A DNA stretch of 64,000 bases, from contig NZ_BMQM01000016.1 in NCBI RefSeq assembly GCF_014648115.1, positions 31,514 through 95,513 of the forward strand. The letters are read 5' to 3'. Source of the DNA: Deinococcus seoulensis (lineage in GTDB: Bacteria; Deinococcota; Deinococci; Deinococcales; Deinococcaceae). Made by a program: the position numbers and the translations under genes. Shown in pieces: positions 33,988-43,285 of the stretch (its first letter is position 1; each line of letters opens with the position of its first letter). Under the pieces are notes generated by a model. The model did no database searches, was not told where the DNA came from, and was given only the letters and a program-made list of their open reading frames with translations.

Positions 33988-36309
33988 GTGACAGACCAGC
34001 GCGACTCCCGGCCGGGCGACCCGCCGGGGTTTTCTCACGTGGACGCCTCGGCGCTGCTGCTGGCACTGCCGGACCCGCTGCTGCTGATCACGGCGGACGG
34101 CGCGGCGCAGCTGAACCCGGCAGCCCAGGCGACCCTGACAGGAGGCACGCCGGAACTGTCGGGGCAGCCGGACTGGGCGGCGCTGTTCACGCCGGAGGTG
34201 GCGGCCGCGCTGCGCGGTCCCCTGGAAGCCGCGCTGGCAGGGCAGACCGCGCGGGCCAGCGTGGTGCTGCGCCCCGGCGCGAGCGTCACGCTGGTCACGG
34301 CCGCGCCCGCCACTCCCGGCCCGGACGGCGCGGCCTGCGCGCTGCTGCACCTGCGCCAGACGCCCGAACCGCTCAGTACCGCGCTGGACTTCATGGACGG
34401 CCTGGGGCTGGGTGTGGCCGTGCAGGGCCGCGATACCCGCATCCTGCAGGTGAACGCCAGCGCCACCCGCATCCTGGGCCTCAGCGAGGCGCAACTGGCC
34501 GGGCGGGACTCCATGGACCCCCGCTGGCGCGCCATTCACCCGGACGGCCTGCCGTTCCCCGGCGACACCCACCCCTCGCAGGTGGCCCTCCGGACCGGGC
34601 AGACCGTCCGGGACGTCCCGATGGGCATCTACCGGCCCGGCAGCGACGACTGGCGCTGGCTGCACGTGACGGCCCTGCCGCACACCCCGCCCGGCCAGGA
34701 CACCCCGGAGCAGGTGACGACCGTGTTCGCGGACGTCACCGACCGCTACCGCATGGAAGCCGACCTGCGCGGCAGCGAGCAGCGCTTCCGGTCGCTGGTC
34801 GAGGCGACCACGCAGATCGTCTGGGACGCCCACCCGGACGGCACGTTCCTGCCCCCGCAACCCGGCTGGGAGGCGTTCACCGGTCAGAGCGAGGCGAGTT
34901 ACAGCTACGCCGGGTGGCTGAACGCCGTGCACCCGGAAGACCGCGCCCGGACCACCGAATGCTGGCAGCGCGCCACCCTGACCCGGCAACCGTACCTGGT
35001 CGAGCACCGCCTGCGCCGCGCCGACGGCACGTACGTGCCCATGCAGGCCCGCGCCGTGCCGGTCATCGACGACGGCGGCCAGATCCGCGAGTGGGTCGGC
35101 ACGCACACCGACATGAGCGACGTGCGCGAGGCGCAGCAGGCCCTGATCGACCTGAACGCCGACCTGGAACGCCGCGTGCAGGCCCGCACCCTGGACCTCG
35201 CGAACGTCACGCGCTTCAGCACGTTGCTGCTGACCGCCGCCGGGGAAGGCATCTTCGGGCTGGACCTGCGCGGCGTGACCACCTTCGCCAACCCGGCCGC
35301 CGCGCGCATGCTGGGGTACAGCGTGGAACGCATGATCGGCGCGCCCCAGCACGCCCTGGTGCACCACCACCACGCCGACGGCCGCGAGTACCCGCTGCAC
35401 GACTGCCCCATCCACCAGACCATTCAGGACGGCCAGACGCGCCGCGTTGAACACGACGTGATGTGGCACGCGCAGGGGCACGCCGTGCCGGTCGCGTACG
35501 TGGTCACGCCCACCCACGACGAGGCGGGCGTGGTCAGCGGCGCGGTCGTCATGGTGCAGGACACCACCGAACGCGAACGCGCCCAGGCGCAACTGCGGGA
35601 CGTGATCGAGAACCTGGAACGCAGCAACCAGGACCTCGAACAGTTCGCGTACATCGCCAGTCACGACCTTCAGGAACCGCTGCGCACGGTCGGCAGTTAC
35701 ACCGAACTGCTCGTCCGCCGTTACCAGGGGCAACTGGACCCCCGCGCCGACCAGTACCTGCACTACATGCAGGACGCCGTGATCCGCATGCGCAGCCTGA
35801 TCCAGGACCTGCTGGGCTTCGCGCGGGTCGGGCGGCAGGAAACGCCGCTGGAACGCACGGACCTGCACGCCCTGCTGCGCGCCGCCGAGCAGAACGTCCG
35901 CGCCACGCTGGAGCAGGGCGGCGGCACCCTGGAGTGGCACGCGCCGCACGCCGTGCTGGGCCAGCCGTCCCTGCTGCTGCAACTGCTGACCAACCTGATC
36001 AGCAACGGCCTGAAATTCCACGCCGAGGACCGCGCGCCCCGCGTGCAGGTGCATTCGGAACTGGACGGTGAATTCGTGCACGTGACCGTGCAGGACAACG
36101 GGATCGGCATCGCGCCCGAGTACCACACGCGGGTGTTCGACATCTTCCAGCGCCTGCACCGCCGCGAGACCTTCGCCGGTAACGGCATGGGCCTCGCCAT
36201 CTGCCGTAAAATCGTGGAGTTCCACGGGGGCCGCATCTGGCTGGAATCCACGCCCGGACAGGGCAGCACCTTCCACCTGACACTGCCCGTGGCACCCACC
36301 CCACAATGA
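33988..36309 (+). CDS. Multi-PAS sensor histidine kinase, soluble
   Basis: The 773-residue kinase lacks membrane helices. I see about four PAS-type regions (near residues 15-110, 130-260, 265-390 and 405-530; the third has PGWEAFTGQSEASY and the fourth IFGLDLRGVTTFANPAAARMLGY), a coiled coil, a HisKA domain with the phosphoacceptor His559 in ASHDLQEPLR, and a HATPase domain with NLISNGLKFH, DNGIGIAPEY and GNGMGLAICRK. The H-box resembles that of bacteriophytochromes and Rcp1 partners. It is co-transcribed with the upstream regulator and overlaps the next gene by ATGA. The signal is unknown; no haem or flavin Cys is obvious. Confidence 0.92.
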   Translation: MTDQRDSRPGDPPGFSHVDASALLLALPDPLLLITADGAAQLNPAAQATLTGGTPELSGQPDWAALFTPEVAAALRGPLEAALAGQTARASVVLRPGASVTLVTAAPATPGPDGAACALLHLRQTPEPLSTALDFMDGLGLGVAVQGRDTRILQVNASATRILGLSEAQLAGRDSMDPRWRAIHPDGLPFPGDTHPSQVALRTGQTVRDVPMGIYRPGSDDWRWLHVTALPHTPPGQDTPEQVTTVFADVTDRYRMEADLRGSEQRFRSLVEATTQIVWDAHPDGTFLPPQPGWEAFTGQSEASYSYAGWLNAVHPEDRARTTECWQRATLTRQPYLVEHRLRRADGTYVPMQARAVPVIDDGGQIREWVGTHTDMSDVREAQQALIDLNADLERRVQARTLDLANVTRFSTLLLTAAGEGIFGLDLRGVTTFANPAAARMLGYSVERMIGAPQHALVHHHHADGREYPLHDCPIHQTIQDGQTRRVEHDVMWHAQGHAVPVAYVVTPTHDEAGVVSGAVVMVQDTTERERAQAQLRDVIENLERSNQDLEQFAYIASHDLQEPLRTVGSYTELLVRRYQGQLDPRADQYLHYMQDAVIRMRSLIQDLLGFARVGRQETPLERTDLHALLRAAEQNVRATLEQGGGTLEWHAPHAVLGQPSLLLQLLTNLISNGLKFHAEDRAPRVQVHSELDGEFVHVTVQDNGIGIAPEYHTRVFDIFQRLHRRETFAGNGMGLAICRKIVEFHGGRIWLESTPGQGSTFHLTLPVAPTPQ

Positions 36310-36758
36310 CCCTGACATCCACCATGCAACCCATTGAAATCCTGCTGGTCGAGGACAACGAACCGGACGTCCTGCTGACCCTCGAAGCGTTCGAGGATTC
36401 CCGCGTGCCCAACCGCCTTCACGTCACCCGTGACGGTGTGGACGCCCTGCGCTTCCTGCGTGGCGAGGGTGAACACAGCGGCGCGCCCCGCCCGGACGTG
36501 ATCCTGATGGACATCAACATGCCCCGCAAGACCGGCCTGGAAGTCCTGGAGGAAATCAAGGCCGACCCCGCACTGCGCAGCATTCCGGTCGTGATGCTCA
36601 CCACCAGTCAGGCGGACGACGACGTGCGCGCCTCGTACGAACGGCACGCCAGCGGGTACGTGGTCAAACCCGTGGGGTTCGAGAACTTCCTGGGCGCCAT
36701 GCGCGCCTTCGAGGCGTTCTGGTTGACCTTCGTGCGCTTCCCGCCCCGCGCGCCCTGA
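36306..36758 (+). CDS. Rcp1-like single-domain response regulator
   Basis: A 150-residue receiver domain without output domain: ILLVEDNEPDVLLTLEAFE, phosphorylation site Asp69 (VILMDINMPRKTGLEVL), Thr100 region (VVMLTTSQ) and Lys121 (GYVVKPVGF). The DNEPDVLL and DINMPRKTG motifs are those of Rcp1-type regulators that pair with bacteriophytochrome-like kinases. Its ATG overlaps the kinase stop (ATGA), making them partners with high likelihood. How the phosphate signal is used is unknown. Confidence 0.92.
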   Translation: MTLTSTMQPIEILLVEDNEPDVLLTLEAFEDSRVPNRLHVTRDGVDALRFLRGEGEHSGAPRPDVILMDINMPRKTGLEVLEEIKADPALRSIPVVMLTTSQADDDVRASYERHASGYVVKPVGFENFLGAMRAFEAFWLTFVRFPPRAP

Positions 36759-36770
36759 GCGGACCCGGCG

Positions 36771-37322
36771 TCAGGCTGGTTCGGGTGCGGGCGCCGCGTC
36801 CTGCATGGCCCGCAGCACCCGCGCCATGTGCTCGTCGAGCGGCACGCCCAGTTCACGGGCGCCCTGCTCGACCTCGTCGCGGTTGACGCCCGCCGCGAAC
36901 GCCCGGTTTTTAAAGCGTTTTTTCAGGCTGGGCAGTTCCACCTGCCGCACGTCCCGGTCCGGGCGGACCAGCGCGGCCGCCTGCACCAGCCCGGTCAGTT
37001 CATCCACCGCGAACAGCGTCCGCGAGAGCCGCGACTCGCGGGGCGTGCCCGTGAAGGCCGCGTGACCCATGATCGCGTCCAGCACTTCCGGCGGGGTGTC
37101 GGTGTGCTCGCGCAGGAACGCCACGCCCCAGGTCGGGTGCTCCTCCGGATGCAACTCGTAATCGAAGTCGTGCAGCAGGCCCGCCACGGCGTACAGGTCC
37201 TCGTCCTCGCCCCAGTGGCGGGCGTAGACACGCATGGCGGCCTCCACGTTCAGCATGTGCCGCCGCAGCGACCCGGACGGAGTGTGCTCCAGCATCAACG
37301 CGTACGCCTGATCACGGTTCAT
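36771..37322 (-). CDS. HD-domain protein, predicted phosphohydrolase
   Basis: The 183-residue protein has the HD-domain metal ligands His22 (LRRHMLNVE), His51-Asp52 (VAGLLHDFDYE) and later His in IMGHAAFTG with Asp in VDELTGLVQAA, which is the HDIG-type arrangement of small hydrolases. The C-terminal third (LKKRFKNRAFAAGVNRDEVEQGARELG) is a helical segment seen in relatives. Substrate unknown. The start is supported by TAGACT on the minus strand followed after five bases by ATG (leaderless). Confidence 0.88.
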   Translation of the reverse strand: MNRDQAYALMLEHTPSGSLRRHMLNVEAAMRVYARHWGEDEDLYAVAGLLHDFDYELHPEEHPTWGVAFLREHTDTPPEVLDAIMGHAAFTGTPRESRLSRTLFAVDELTGLVQAAALVRPDRDVRQVELPSLKKRFKNRAFAAGVNRDEVEQGARELGVPLDEHMARVLRAMQDAAPAPEPA

Positions 37323-37358
37323 ACGGCAGTCTAGCGGCCAGCCACACGGGTGCCGGGG

Positions 37359-37916
37359 TCAGCCGCCCAGGTAACGGGTCCACTGCGGCTGCCAGTGCGC
37401 GAACTGCCCGTGGGCGTACACCCCGAAGGTGGGCGCGCGGGGGCGGGTGCGCAGCGGCATGGCGGCCTCCTCGGGCGTGCGGTTGCCCTTGCGCTGGTTG
37501 CAGGCGCGGCAGGCGGTCGTGACGTTCTCCCAGGTGTGCCGCCCGCCGCGCGAGCGGGGCAGGACGTGATCCAGCGTGAGTTCCTCCGGCGAGCCGCAGT
37601 ACTGGCAGGCGAAGGTGTCGCGGCGCAGCACGTTGCGGCGGTTGAACGGCACCGGGTGCACGCGCGGGCGGCGCACGTAACGGCGCAGGCGGATCACGCT
37701 GGGCACGGTCATGACGGTGCTGGGCGAGCGGACCACGTCGGCGCTGTCCTCCAGAATCTCGGCCACGCCGTACTGCACCAGCGTGATGGCCCGCTTGGCA
37801 CTCGTGACGTGCAGCGGCTCGTACGAGGCGTTCAGCACCAGCACGCGCGGCGCGTTCAGGTCGGCCGCGATACGGGGTATTCGGGTGTCTTCCTGCACGT
37901 CCTTTCTGGAGGTCAT
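37359..37916 (-). CDS. HNH endonuclease
   Basis: A 185-residue nuclease with a zinc-bound HNH motif: CQYCG (Cys104, Cys107), the catalytic stretch LTLDHVLPRSRGG, Asn131 and CRACN (Cys136, Cys139). The N-terminal half (VLVLNASYEPLHVTSAKRAI) is conserved in the family found beside housekeeping genes in many bacteria. No methylase or phage gene is nearby, so a restriction role is not indicated. ATG 37916 is chosen over 37925 because TAGAAT (minus, 37924-37929) stands seven bases before it, a leaderless start. Confidence 0.9.
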   Translation of the reverse strand: MTSRKDVQEDTRIPRIAADLNAPRVLVLNASYEPLHVTSAKRAITLVQYGVAEILEDSADVVRSPSTVMTVPSVIRLRRYVRRPRVHPVPFNRRNVLRRDTFACQYCGSPEELTLDHVLPRSRGGRHTWENVTTACRACNQRKGNRTPEEAAMPLRTRPRAPTFGVYAHGQFAHWQPQWTRYLGG

Positions 37917-38043
37917 GCACGGCATTCTAAGGCGCGGCCGTCAGGTCAATGTTGCGCTGGGACGCTTAGTGAAGCCCGTCACACCCTGCGGCGAATGGCC
38001 TAGCGGGGGCCGGGTCAGCCCACGCCGCCTCAGCCCAGTCAGG

Positions 38044-38727
38044 TTAGCCCAGCCAGGGGAGCGTGCCGGGCAGCCACCCGGTCTTCAGGCCGCCCCGGAT
38101 CAGTTCCAGCGTGCCGTCGGCCACGTACTGCACGGCCAGCGCGCCCAGCAGCACGCCCAGCACCCGCGTGACCACGTGCACGCCGGTCAGGCCGATCACC
38201 CGTGCGATCTGCCCGGACAGGCGCAGCGCCAGGTAGCACAGCAGCAGCACGGCGGCCGTCACCAGGAACACGGCCGTCAGCAGCAGCGGCGAGCCGTGCG
38301 CGTCCGCCGCGAGAATCATGATGCTGGCCAGCGTGCCCGGCCCCGCGATCAGCGGAATGGCCAGCGGGAACACGCTGATGTCCTCACGCTGCTGCGCCTC
38401 CTGCTCCTCCTCGGCGGTTTCCTTGCTGCCGCTGGGCCGCGCGAACACCATGTCCAGCGCGATCAGGAACAGCAGGATCCCGCCCGCAATCCGGAACGAA
38501 CTGAGGCTGATGCCCAGGTGCTCCAGCAGCCCCCGCCCGAACAGCCCGAACAGCAGGATGATCCCGCCCGCCACCAGGCAGGCCTTGAGGGCCACGCGCC
38601 GCCGCTCGAAGCTCGGGCGGTTCCCGGCCAGCCCGATGAAGATGGGCGCCAGGCCCACCGGGTCCATGACGACCAGCATCGTCAGGAACGTCTGAAGGGC
38701 AATGCTGGAAAGTTCCGTCACGTTCAC
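38044..38727 (-). CDS. MarC-family integral membrane protein
   Basis: The 227-residue protein has six predicted membrane helices, starts with [24 protein letters not shown], and has the DPVG and GPGTLAS motifs ([21 protein letters not shown]) in the two halves, the hallmarks of MarC/NAAT proteins. Function of the family is uncertain despite the multiple-antibiotic-resistance name. A charged loop of about 15 residues ([18 protein letters not shown]) connects the halves. GTG start is preceded by TACGCT (minus, 38734-38739) and six bases, leaderless. Confidence 0.92.
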   Translation of the reverse strand: MNVTELSSIALQTFLTMLVVMDPVGLAPIFIGLAGNRPSFERRRVALKACLVAGGIILLFGLFGRGLLEHLGISLSSFRIAGGILLFLIALDMVFARPSGSKETAEEEQEAQQREDISVFPLAIPLIAGPGTLASIMILAADAHGSPLLLTAVFLVTAAVLLLCYLALRLSGQIARVIGLTGVHVVTRVLGVLLGALAVQYVADGTLELIRGGLKTGWLPGTLPWLG

Positions 38728-38779
38728 CGGACGAGCGTATCACCCGCCGCCCGGCGCGCCCCACACCCCCGGCGCGGGG

Positions 38780-39547
38780 TCAGGGAGTGGCAGGAGGTGT
38801 GCCCTGGGGCGCAGGCTCGGGCTGGGCGGGCGGACGGACGGCGGGCCGCACGTTGACCTCGATGGTGCCGGTCGCCTCGACGGTCTTCCCGCCCTGCGCG
38901 GTGCGGGCGCTGACGCCCACCGTGTAGGTGTTCACGGGCGCGCTGGCGGCCGCCGACACGGTCAGGCGGAAGGGTTCACCCGCCCGCACGCGCTCCGGCG
39001 TGACGGTCACGTTGATGCCGGGCGCGCTGCCCTGCGCCCGCACCGTGAACACGCCCGGATGCGTCTGCTGGGTGTACCCGCCCACCCGCGCCGTGAGTTC
39101 CTGCGACGTGCCCGCCACCAGCGACACGCTGCTGACACTGCCCCCGGCCTGCCCGTTCCCCTCCAGGCGGGACACGACCACGTACCCTCCGGCGCACCCG
39201 GTGCGGCGCAGCCCGCCGATGTCCTGCGCGCCCACGTACAGGGCGGGCAGCAGCGAGGCCAGCACCAGTCCCAGGCCCAGCGCCGCGCGGCGCGGACGGC
39301 GCCAGTTCGCGGCCGTGAACGCCAGCCCGCCCGGTCCCAGCAGCAGCGGTACCAGCAGCGCCAGCACGGTCCGGCCCTCGCAGGGACCGGTCAGCAGCGC
39401 GCCGCCCACGCCGCGCACCGCGAACGTCAGGGCCACCCCGGCCCCCCAGCCCAGCAGGAACGCCGGCAGGAACGAGCCCAGGCGGAAGGTAGGGAACTCC
39501 TGAAGGTCCGGGGTGGGCGAAACGGGCGGCTCGGGCGGCGGGGTCAT
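38780..39547 (-). CDS. Membrane protein with extracytoplasmic Ig-like domain, unknown function
   Basis: The 255-residue protein has a Pro-rich N terminus, three or four membrane helices (about residues 25-115, for example FLPAFLLGWGAGVALTFAVRG and ALGLGLVLASLLPALYVGA), then a soluble part with GTSQELTARVGGYTQQ and TVTPERVRAGEPFRLTVSAAASAPVNTYTVGV, typical of Ig-like or cadherin-type beta sandwiches, and a Pro/Ala tail. No family is recognised. The domain probably faces the periplasm. It lies between marC and fur on the same strand but is not clearly linked to either. Confidence 0.75.
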   Translation of the reverse strand: MTPPPEPPVSPTPDLQEFPTFRLGSFLPAFLLGWGAGVALTFAVRGVGGALLTGPCEGRTVLALLVPLLLGPGGLAFTAANWRRPRRAALGLGLVLASLLPALYVGAQDIGGLRRTGCAGGYVVVSRLEGNGQAGGSVSSVSLVAGTSQELTARVGGYTQQTHPGVFTVRAQGSAPGINVTVTPERVRAGEPFRLTVSAAASAPVNTYTVGVSARTAQGGKTVEATGTIEVNVRPAVRPPAQPEPAPQGTPPATP

Positions 39548-39584
39548 GAGCGGCAGAGTACCGCCCGCACGCCGGGACGAACCG

Positions 39585-39611
39585 CCCCCACCGGCGCGGG
39601 GCGGGTGGGGG
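39585..39611 (-). terminator. Hairpin after the Fur-family gene
   Basis: CCCCCACC and GGTGGGGG form an 8-bp stem just below the fur stop on the minus strand; only two T follow, so it is a weak call. Confidence 0.4.
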
Positions 39612-39613
39612 CC

Positions 39614-40024
39614 TTACCCGGCGGCGCCCGCTTCGGCCTGCGCGTGGCAGGCGGGGCACACGCCCAGGAATTCCAGGCGCACGTCGGTCACCTGGAACCC
39701 GGCGGGCAGGGCCGAGGCGGGCAGCGTGGGAATCACGGCGGCGTCCACGTCGAAGATCGCGCCGCAACCCCGGCAGACCGCGTGGTGGTGCGTGTCGCCC
39801 TCGTGCTTGTAGTCGTAGCGGGTGGCCTGCCCGGCGCGTTCCAGCGTGACCACCACGCCGTCGCGGACCAGGGCGTCCAGCGTGCGGTACACGGTGCCCA
39901 GGCTCACGCTGGGCAGTTGCTCGCGCACCTGGGCGTGAATCCAGGCGGCGTCCGGGTGGGACCGCGCGCCCTGAAGCACCTCGATCACCGCCGCCCGCTG
40001 CTTGGTCTGCCGCACCATCGTCAT
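39614..40024 (-). CDS. Fur-family metalloregulator
   Basis: The 136-residue protein has the winged helix (TKQRAAVIEVLQGARSHPDA, SLGTVYRTLDALVRDG) and dimerisation domain with HHH (residues 79-81), CRGCG (Cys84, Cys87) and CPAC (Cys123, Cys126). The CxxC pairs make the structural zinc site; the regulatory metal cannot be told from sequence, so Fur, Mur, PerR and Zur remain open. ATG is preceded by TAGACT (minus, 40031-40036) and six bases, leaderless. Repeat copy 6 lies between it and birA. Confidence 0.92.
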   Translation of the reverse strand: MTMVRQTKQRAAVIEVLQGARSHPDAAWIHAQVREQLPSVSLGTVYRTLDALVRDGVVVTLERAGQATRYDYKHEGDTHHHAVCRGCGAIFDVDAAVIPTLPASALPAGFQVTDVRLEFLGVCPACHAQAEAGAAG

Positions 40025-40119
40025 GCGCGCAGTCTAGCAAATGCCTCCTGACCCGCCCATGACGCGCGCGACAAAGCCCGCCGCGCCCCGCTCCGGTCCC
40101 GGCCGGCGGCCCGGTCTGG

Positions 40120-40252
40120 TACGGATTCCGTTTATTTCGTTGACAGATCGGAACACCACCGATCTGCCAACTCCACGTCCGGAATCCGTTTCTCTCCTAC
40201 TCGCATCCGCTCGGATTGAATGGCTTATAAAGCCGTTCAATCGGAGTCCGTC
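40120..40252 (-). repeat. Dispersed structured repeat, copy 6 (133 bp)
   Basis: Inverted copy in the divergent region between fur and birA. Right flank TGA (40253-40255); left flank TGG, one base off a perfect duplication. Hairpin B arms read GTTGACAGATCGG and CCGATCTGCCAAC; hairpin A is intact. This is the only copy not touching a stop codon. Confidence 0.9.
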
Positions 40253-40271
40253 TGAACCGGGTTCAGTTGCC

Positions 40272-40305
40272 TTCGTTCAGGAAAGCGCGTAGAACACTGA
40301 ACGAA
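40272..40305. promoter_or_regulatory. Candidate BirA operator over the birA promoter
   Basis: TTCGTTCAG and CTGAACGAA form a perfect 9-bp inverted repeat with a 16-bp spacer; the second half ends in the A of the birA start codon. The spacer contains TAGAAC, a likely -10 box. Spacing resembles that of known BirA operators, and the BirA here has an N-terminal DNA-binding domain. Confidence 0.5.
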
Positions 40306-41324
40306 TGCCTGAACGCCTCCTTCCCCTCCTGACCGACCGCGCCCAGACCGGCGACGCGCTCGGACAGGCCCTCGGCGTGAACCGCGTCACCGTGAACACC
40401 CTGGCCCGCCGCCTGATCGACAGCGGCGTGCCCGTGCAGGTCACCCGCGCCGGGTACGCCCTGCCGCCCGGCACGCCCGCCCCGCAACTGACCGCCCGCA
40501 GCGGCACGCTGGGACAGGCCATGCGCTACCACGGCACCGTCACCAGCACCCAGGACGCCCTGCGCGTCTGGGCCGACCACCCCGACCAGCCCGCCCCGCA
40601 CGGCGCGGTCATGGTCGCCGAACGCCAGACCGCCGGGCGGGGCCGCCGGGGCCGCACCTGGGACACCACCAACGGCACCCTGGTCTTCAGTGTGCTGCTG
40701 ACCACCGGCCCGCACGGCGCGCCCCTGACCCTGGCCGACCTGCCCCTGATGCCCCTGGCCGCCGGGGTGGCCGTGCACCGCGCCGCCGGGACGGGCGGCC
40801 TGAAATGGCCGAACGACCTGCTCGCCCCGAACGGCCGCAAACTGGCGGGTATCCTGCTCGAAGCGGACCTGCGCGGCGAGGAAGCACGCCGGGTCGTGAT
40901 CGGCATCGGCGTGAACGTCACGGCCGCCCCGCAGGACGCCGCGCACCTGAGCGCCCTGCATACCCCCGGCACCCCGGAACCCACCCGCGCCGCCCTGCTG
41001 GGCACGCTGCTGCGCGAACTGGAACGCGCGCTGGCCGCCCCGCCCGAACAGACCCTGAACGACTGGCGGGCCGCGAACGTCACGCTGGGCCGCCCGGTCC
41101 GCATTCAGACGCACGCGGGCCTGCTGGAAGGCACCGCCACCGACCTCGACGCGCAGGGCAGCCTGATCGTCACCACGTCCGCCGGGCCGCGCACCGTCAG
41201 CGCCGGGGACGTGCAACTGATCGGCAGCCTCGGCCCCGATCAGCCCAGCCCCGATCAGTCCAGCCCGGACGCCTCCCGTCCGGCTGCCGACGCGCCGGAA
41301 GGCGGCAGCGGCCCGGCCCCCTGA
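40305..41324 (+). CDS. birA: Biotin-protein ligase and biotin repressor BirA
   Basis: The protein attaches biotin to acetyl-CoA carboxylase and can act as biotin repressor. Its 339 residues comprise an N-terminal winged helix (TGDALGQALGVNRVTVNTLARRL), the ligase core with GRGRRGRTW (from residue 111), LKWPNDLL and KLAGILLE, and a C-terminal SH3-like domain. A 30-residue Pro/Ser/Asp tail is not conserved. The DNA-binding domain makes it a bifunctional type. It precedes bioY, so the pair handles biotin use and uptake. Confidence 0.95.
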   Translation: MPERLLPLLTDRAQTGDALGQALGVNRVTVNTLARRLIDSGVPVQVTRAGYALPPGTPAPQLTARSGTLGQAMRYHGTVTSTQDALRVWADHPDQPAPHGAVMVAERQTAGRGRRGRTWDTTNGTLVFSVLLTTGPHGAPLTLADLPLMPLAAGVAVHRAAGTGGLKWPNDLLAPNGRKLAGILLEADLRGEEARRVVIGIGVNVTAAPQDAAHLSALHTPGTPEPTRAALLGTLLRELERALAAPPEQTLNDWRAANVTLGRPVRIQTHAGLLEGTATDLDAQGSLIVTTSAGPRTVSAGDVQLIGSLGPDQPSPDQSSPDASRPAADAPEGGSGPAP

Positions 41325-41388
41325 ACGGCACCCGGCCAGACCGCTGACCGTCCATCCCACCCCACACCCCCCGCAAGGAGAGACCACC

Positions 41389-41973
41389 ATGACCATGACC
41401 CACCCCACCCTGGCCCGCCAGCTGGCCCCCACCCCCAGCGCCCTGCGCGACCTGCTGCTGATCGGCGGCGGCGCGGCCTTCATCGCGCTGCTCGCCCAGG
41501 CCGAGGTGCCCCTGCAACCCGTCCCCATGACCCTCCAGACGCTGGGCGTGCTGCTGGTCGGCGCGGCCCTCGGCTGGAAACGCGCCTTCGCCGCCGTGCT
41601 GCTGTACGCCCTGGCCGGAGCGGCCGGACTGCCCGTGTACGCCGGGGGGGCCAGCGGCTTCATGAACACGGCTGGCACCGGCCTGCGCGCCAGCATCGGG
41701 TACGTCATCAGCTGGCCCTTCGCGGCCGCTCTGGTCGGATTCCTGGTGGAACGCTTCGGCCTGGACCGCCGTTTCCTGGGCACCTGCCTCGCCATGCTGG
41801 CCGGCAGCGCCGTCATCTACGCCATCGGCCTGCCCGTCCTGGGCGCCATCACCGGCCTGAAGGGCGCGGCCCTCATGACCGCCGGCCTGACCCCCTTCAT
41901 CATCGGCGACAGCATCAAGCTGCTGCTGGCCGCGCTGCTGCTGCCCACCGCCTGGCAGTTCGTCCGTAAATAA
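41389..41973 (+). CDS. bioY: Biotin transporter BioY
   Basis: BioY is the substrate-binding membrane unit of biotin ECF transport and can act alone in some bacteria. The 194-residue protein has six predicted helices, with VPLQPVPMTLQTLGVLL, LYALAGAAGLPVYAGGASG and GYVISWPFAAALVGFL, the BioY signature segments. AAGGAGA precedes ATG at a good distance. No EcfA or EcfT gene is in the window. It follows birA by 64 bp and ends at a strong terminator. Confidence 0.95.
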   Translation: MTMTHPTLARQLAPTPSALRDLLLIGGGAAFIALLAQAEVPLQPVPMTLQTLGVLLVGAALGWKRAFAAVLLYALAGAAGLPVYAGGASGFMNTAGTGLRASIGYVISWPFAAALVGFLVERFGLDRRFLGTCLAMLAGSAVIYAIGLPVLGAITGLKGAALMTAGLTPFIIGDSIKLLLAALLLPTAWQFVRK

Positions 41974-42008
41974 GGTTCGTCCGCCGGTAAGCTGCCGCAG
42001 GCAGTGAA

Positions 42009-42042
42009 AAAGCCCCCCACCTTCACCTGGGTGGGGGGCTTT
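42009..42042 (+). terminator. Terminator after bioY
   Basis: AAAGCCCCCCACC pairs with GGTGGGGGGCTTT, eight-base loop; the A-tract before the stem and the TTT within it make it usable on both strands. Confidence 0.82.
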
Positions 42043-42165
42043 GCCTGGGCGTGGGTTGTCGATGTCTCCCGTATGGAAACCCCACCCCGAAGCGTGCGCC
42101 CAGTCTGCGCCGGGCGGCACTGGCACGGCATCCGCCGAAAGAGGGATGGCCGGGTAGGCCAGATG

Positions 42166-42194
42166 GGGGAGAGGCGCGCATGTGCCCTCTCCCC
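42166..42194 (-). terminator. Terminator hairpin after recA
   Basis: GGGGAGAGG and CCTCTCCCC form a 9-bp stem 17 bp below the recA stop. The minus strand continues with few T, so efficiency is uncertain. Confidence 0.6.
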
Positions 42195-42211
42195 TCACCT
42201 TTCAACCGTCC

Positions 42212-43276
<1,065 letters not shown>

Positions 43277-43285
43277 GGGGTCTCC

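Noticed and set aside
40034..40292. Short frames inside repeat copy 6
   Set aside because: Frames such as those encoding SLTDRNTTDL arise in every copy because of the shared repeat sequence; no conserved start or product.
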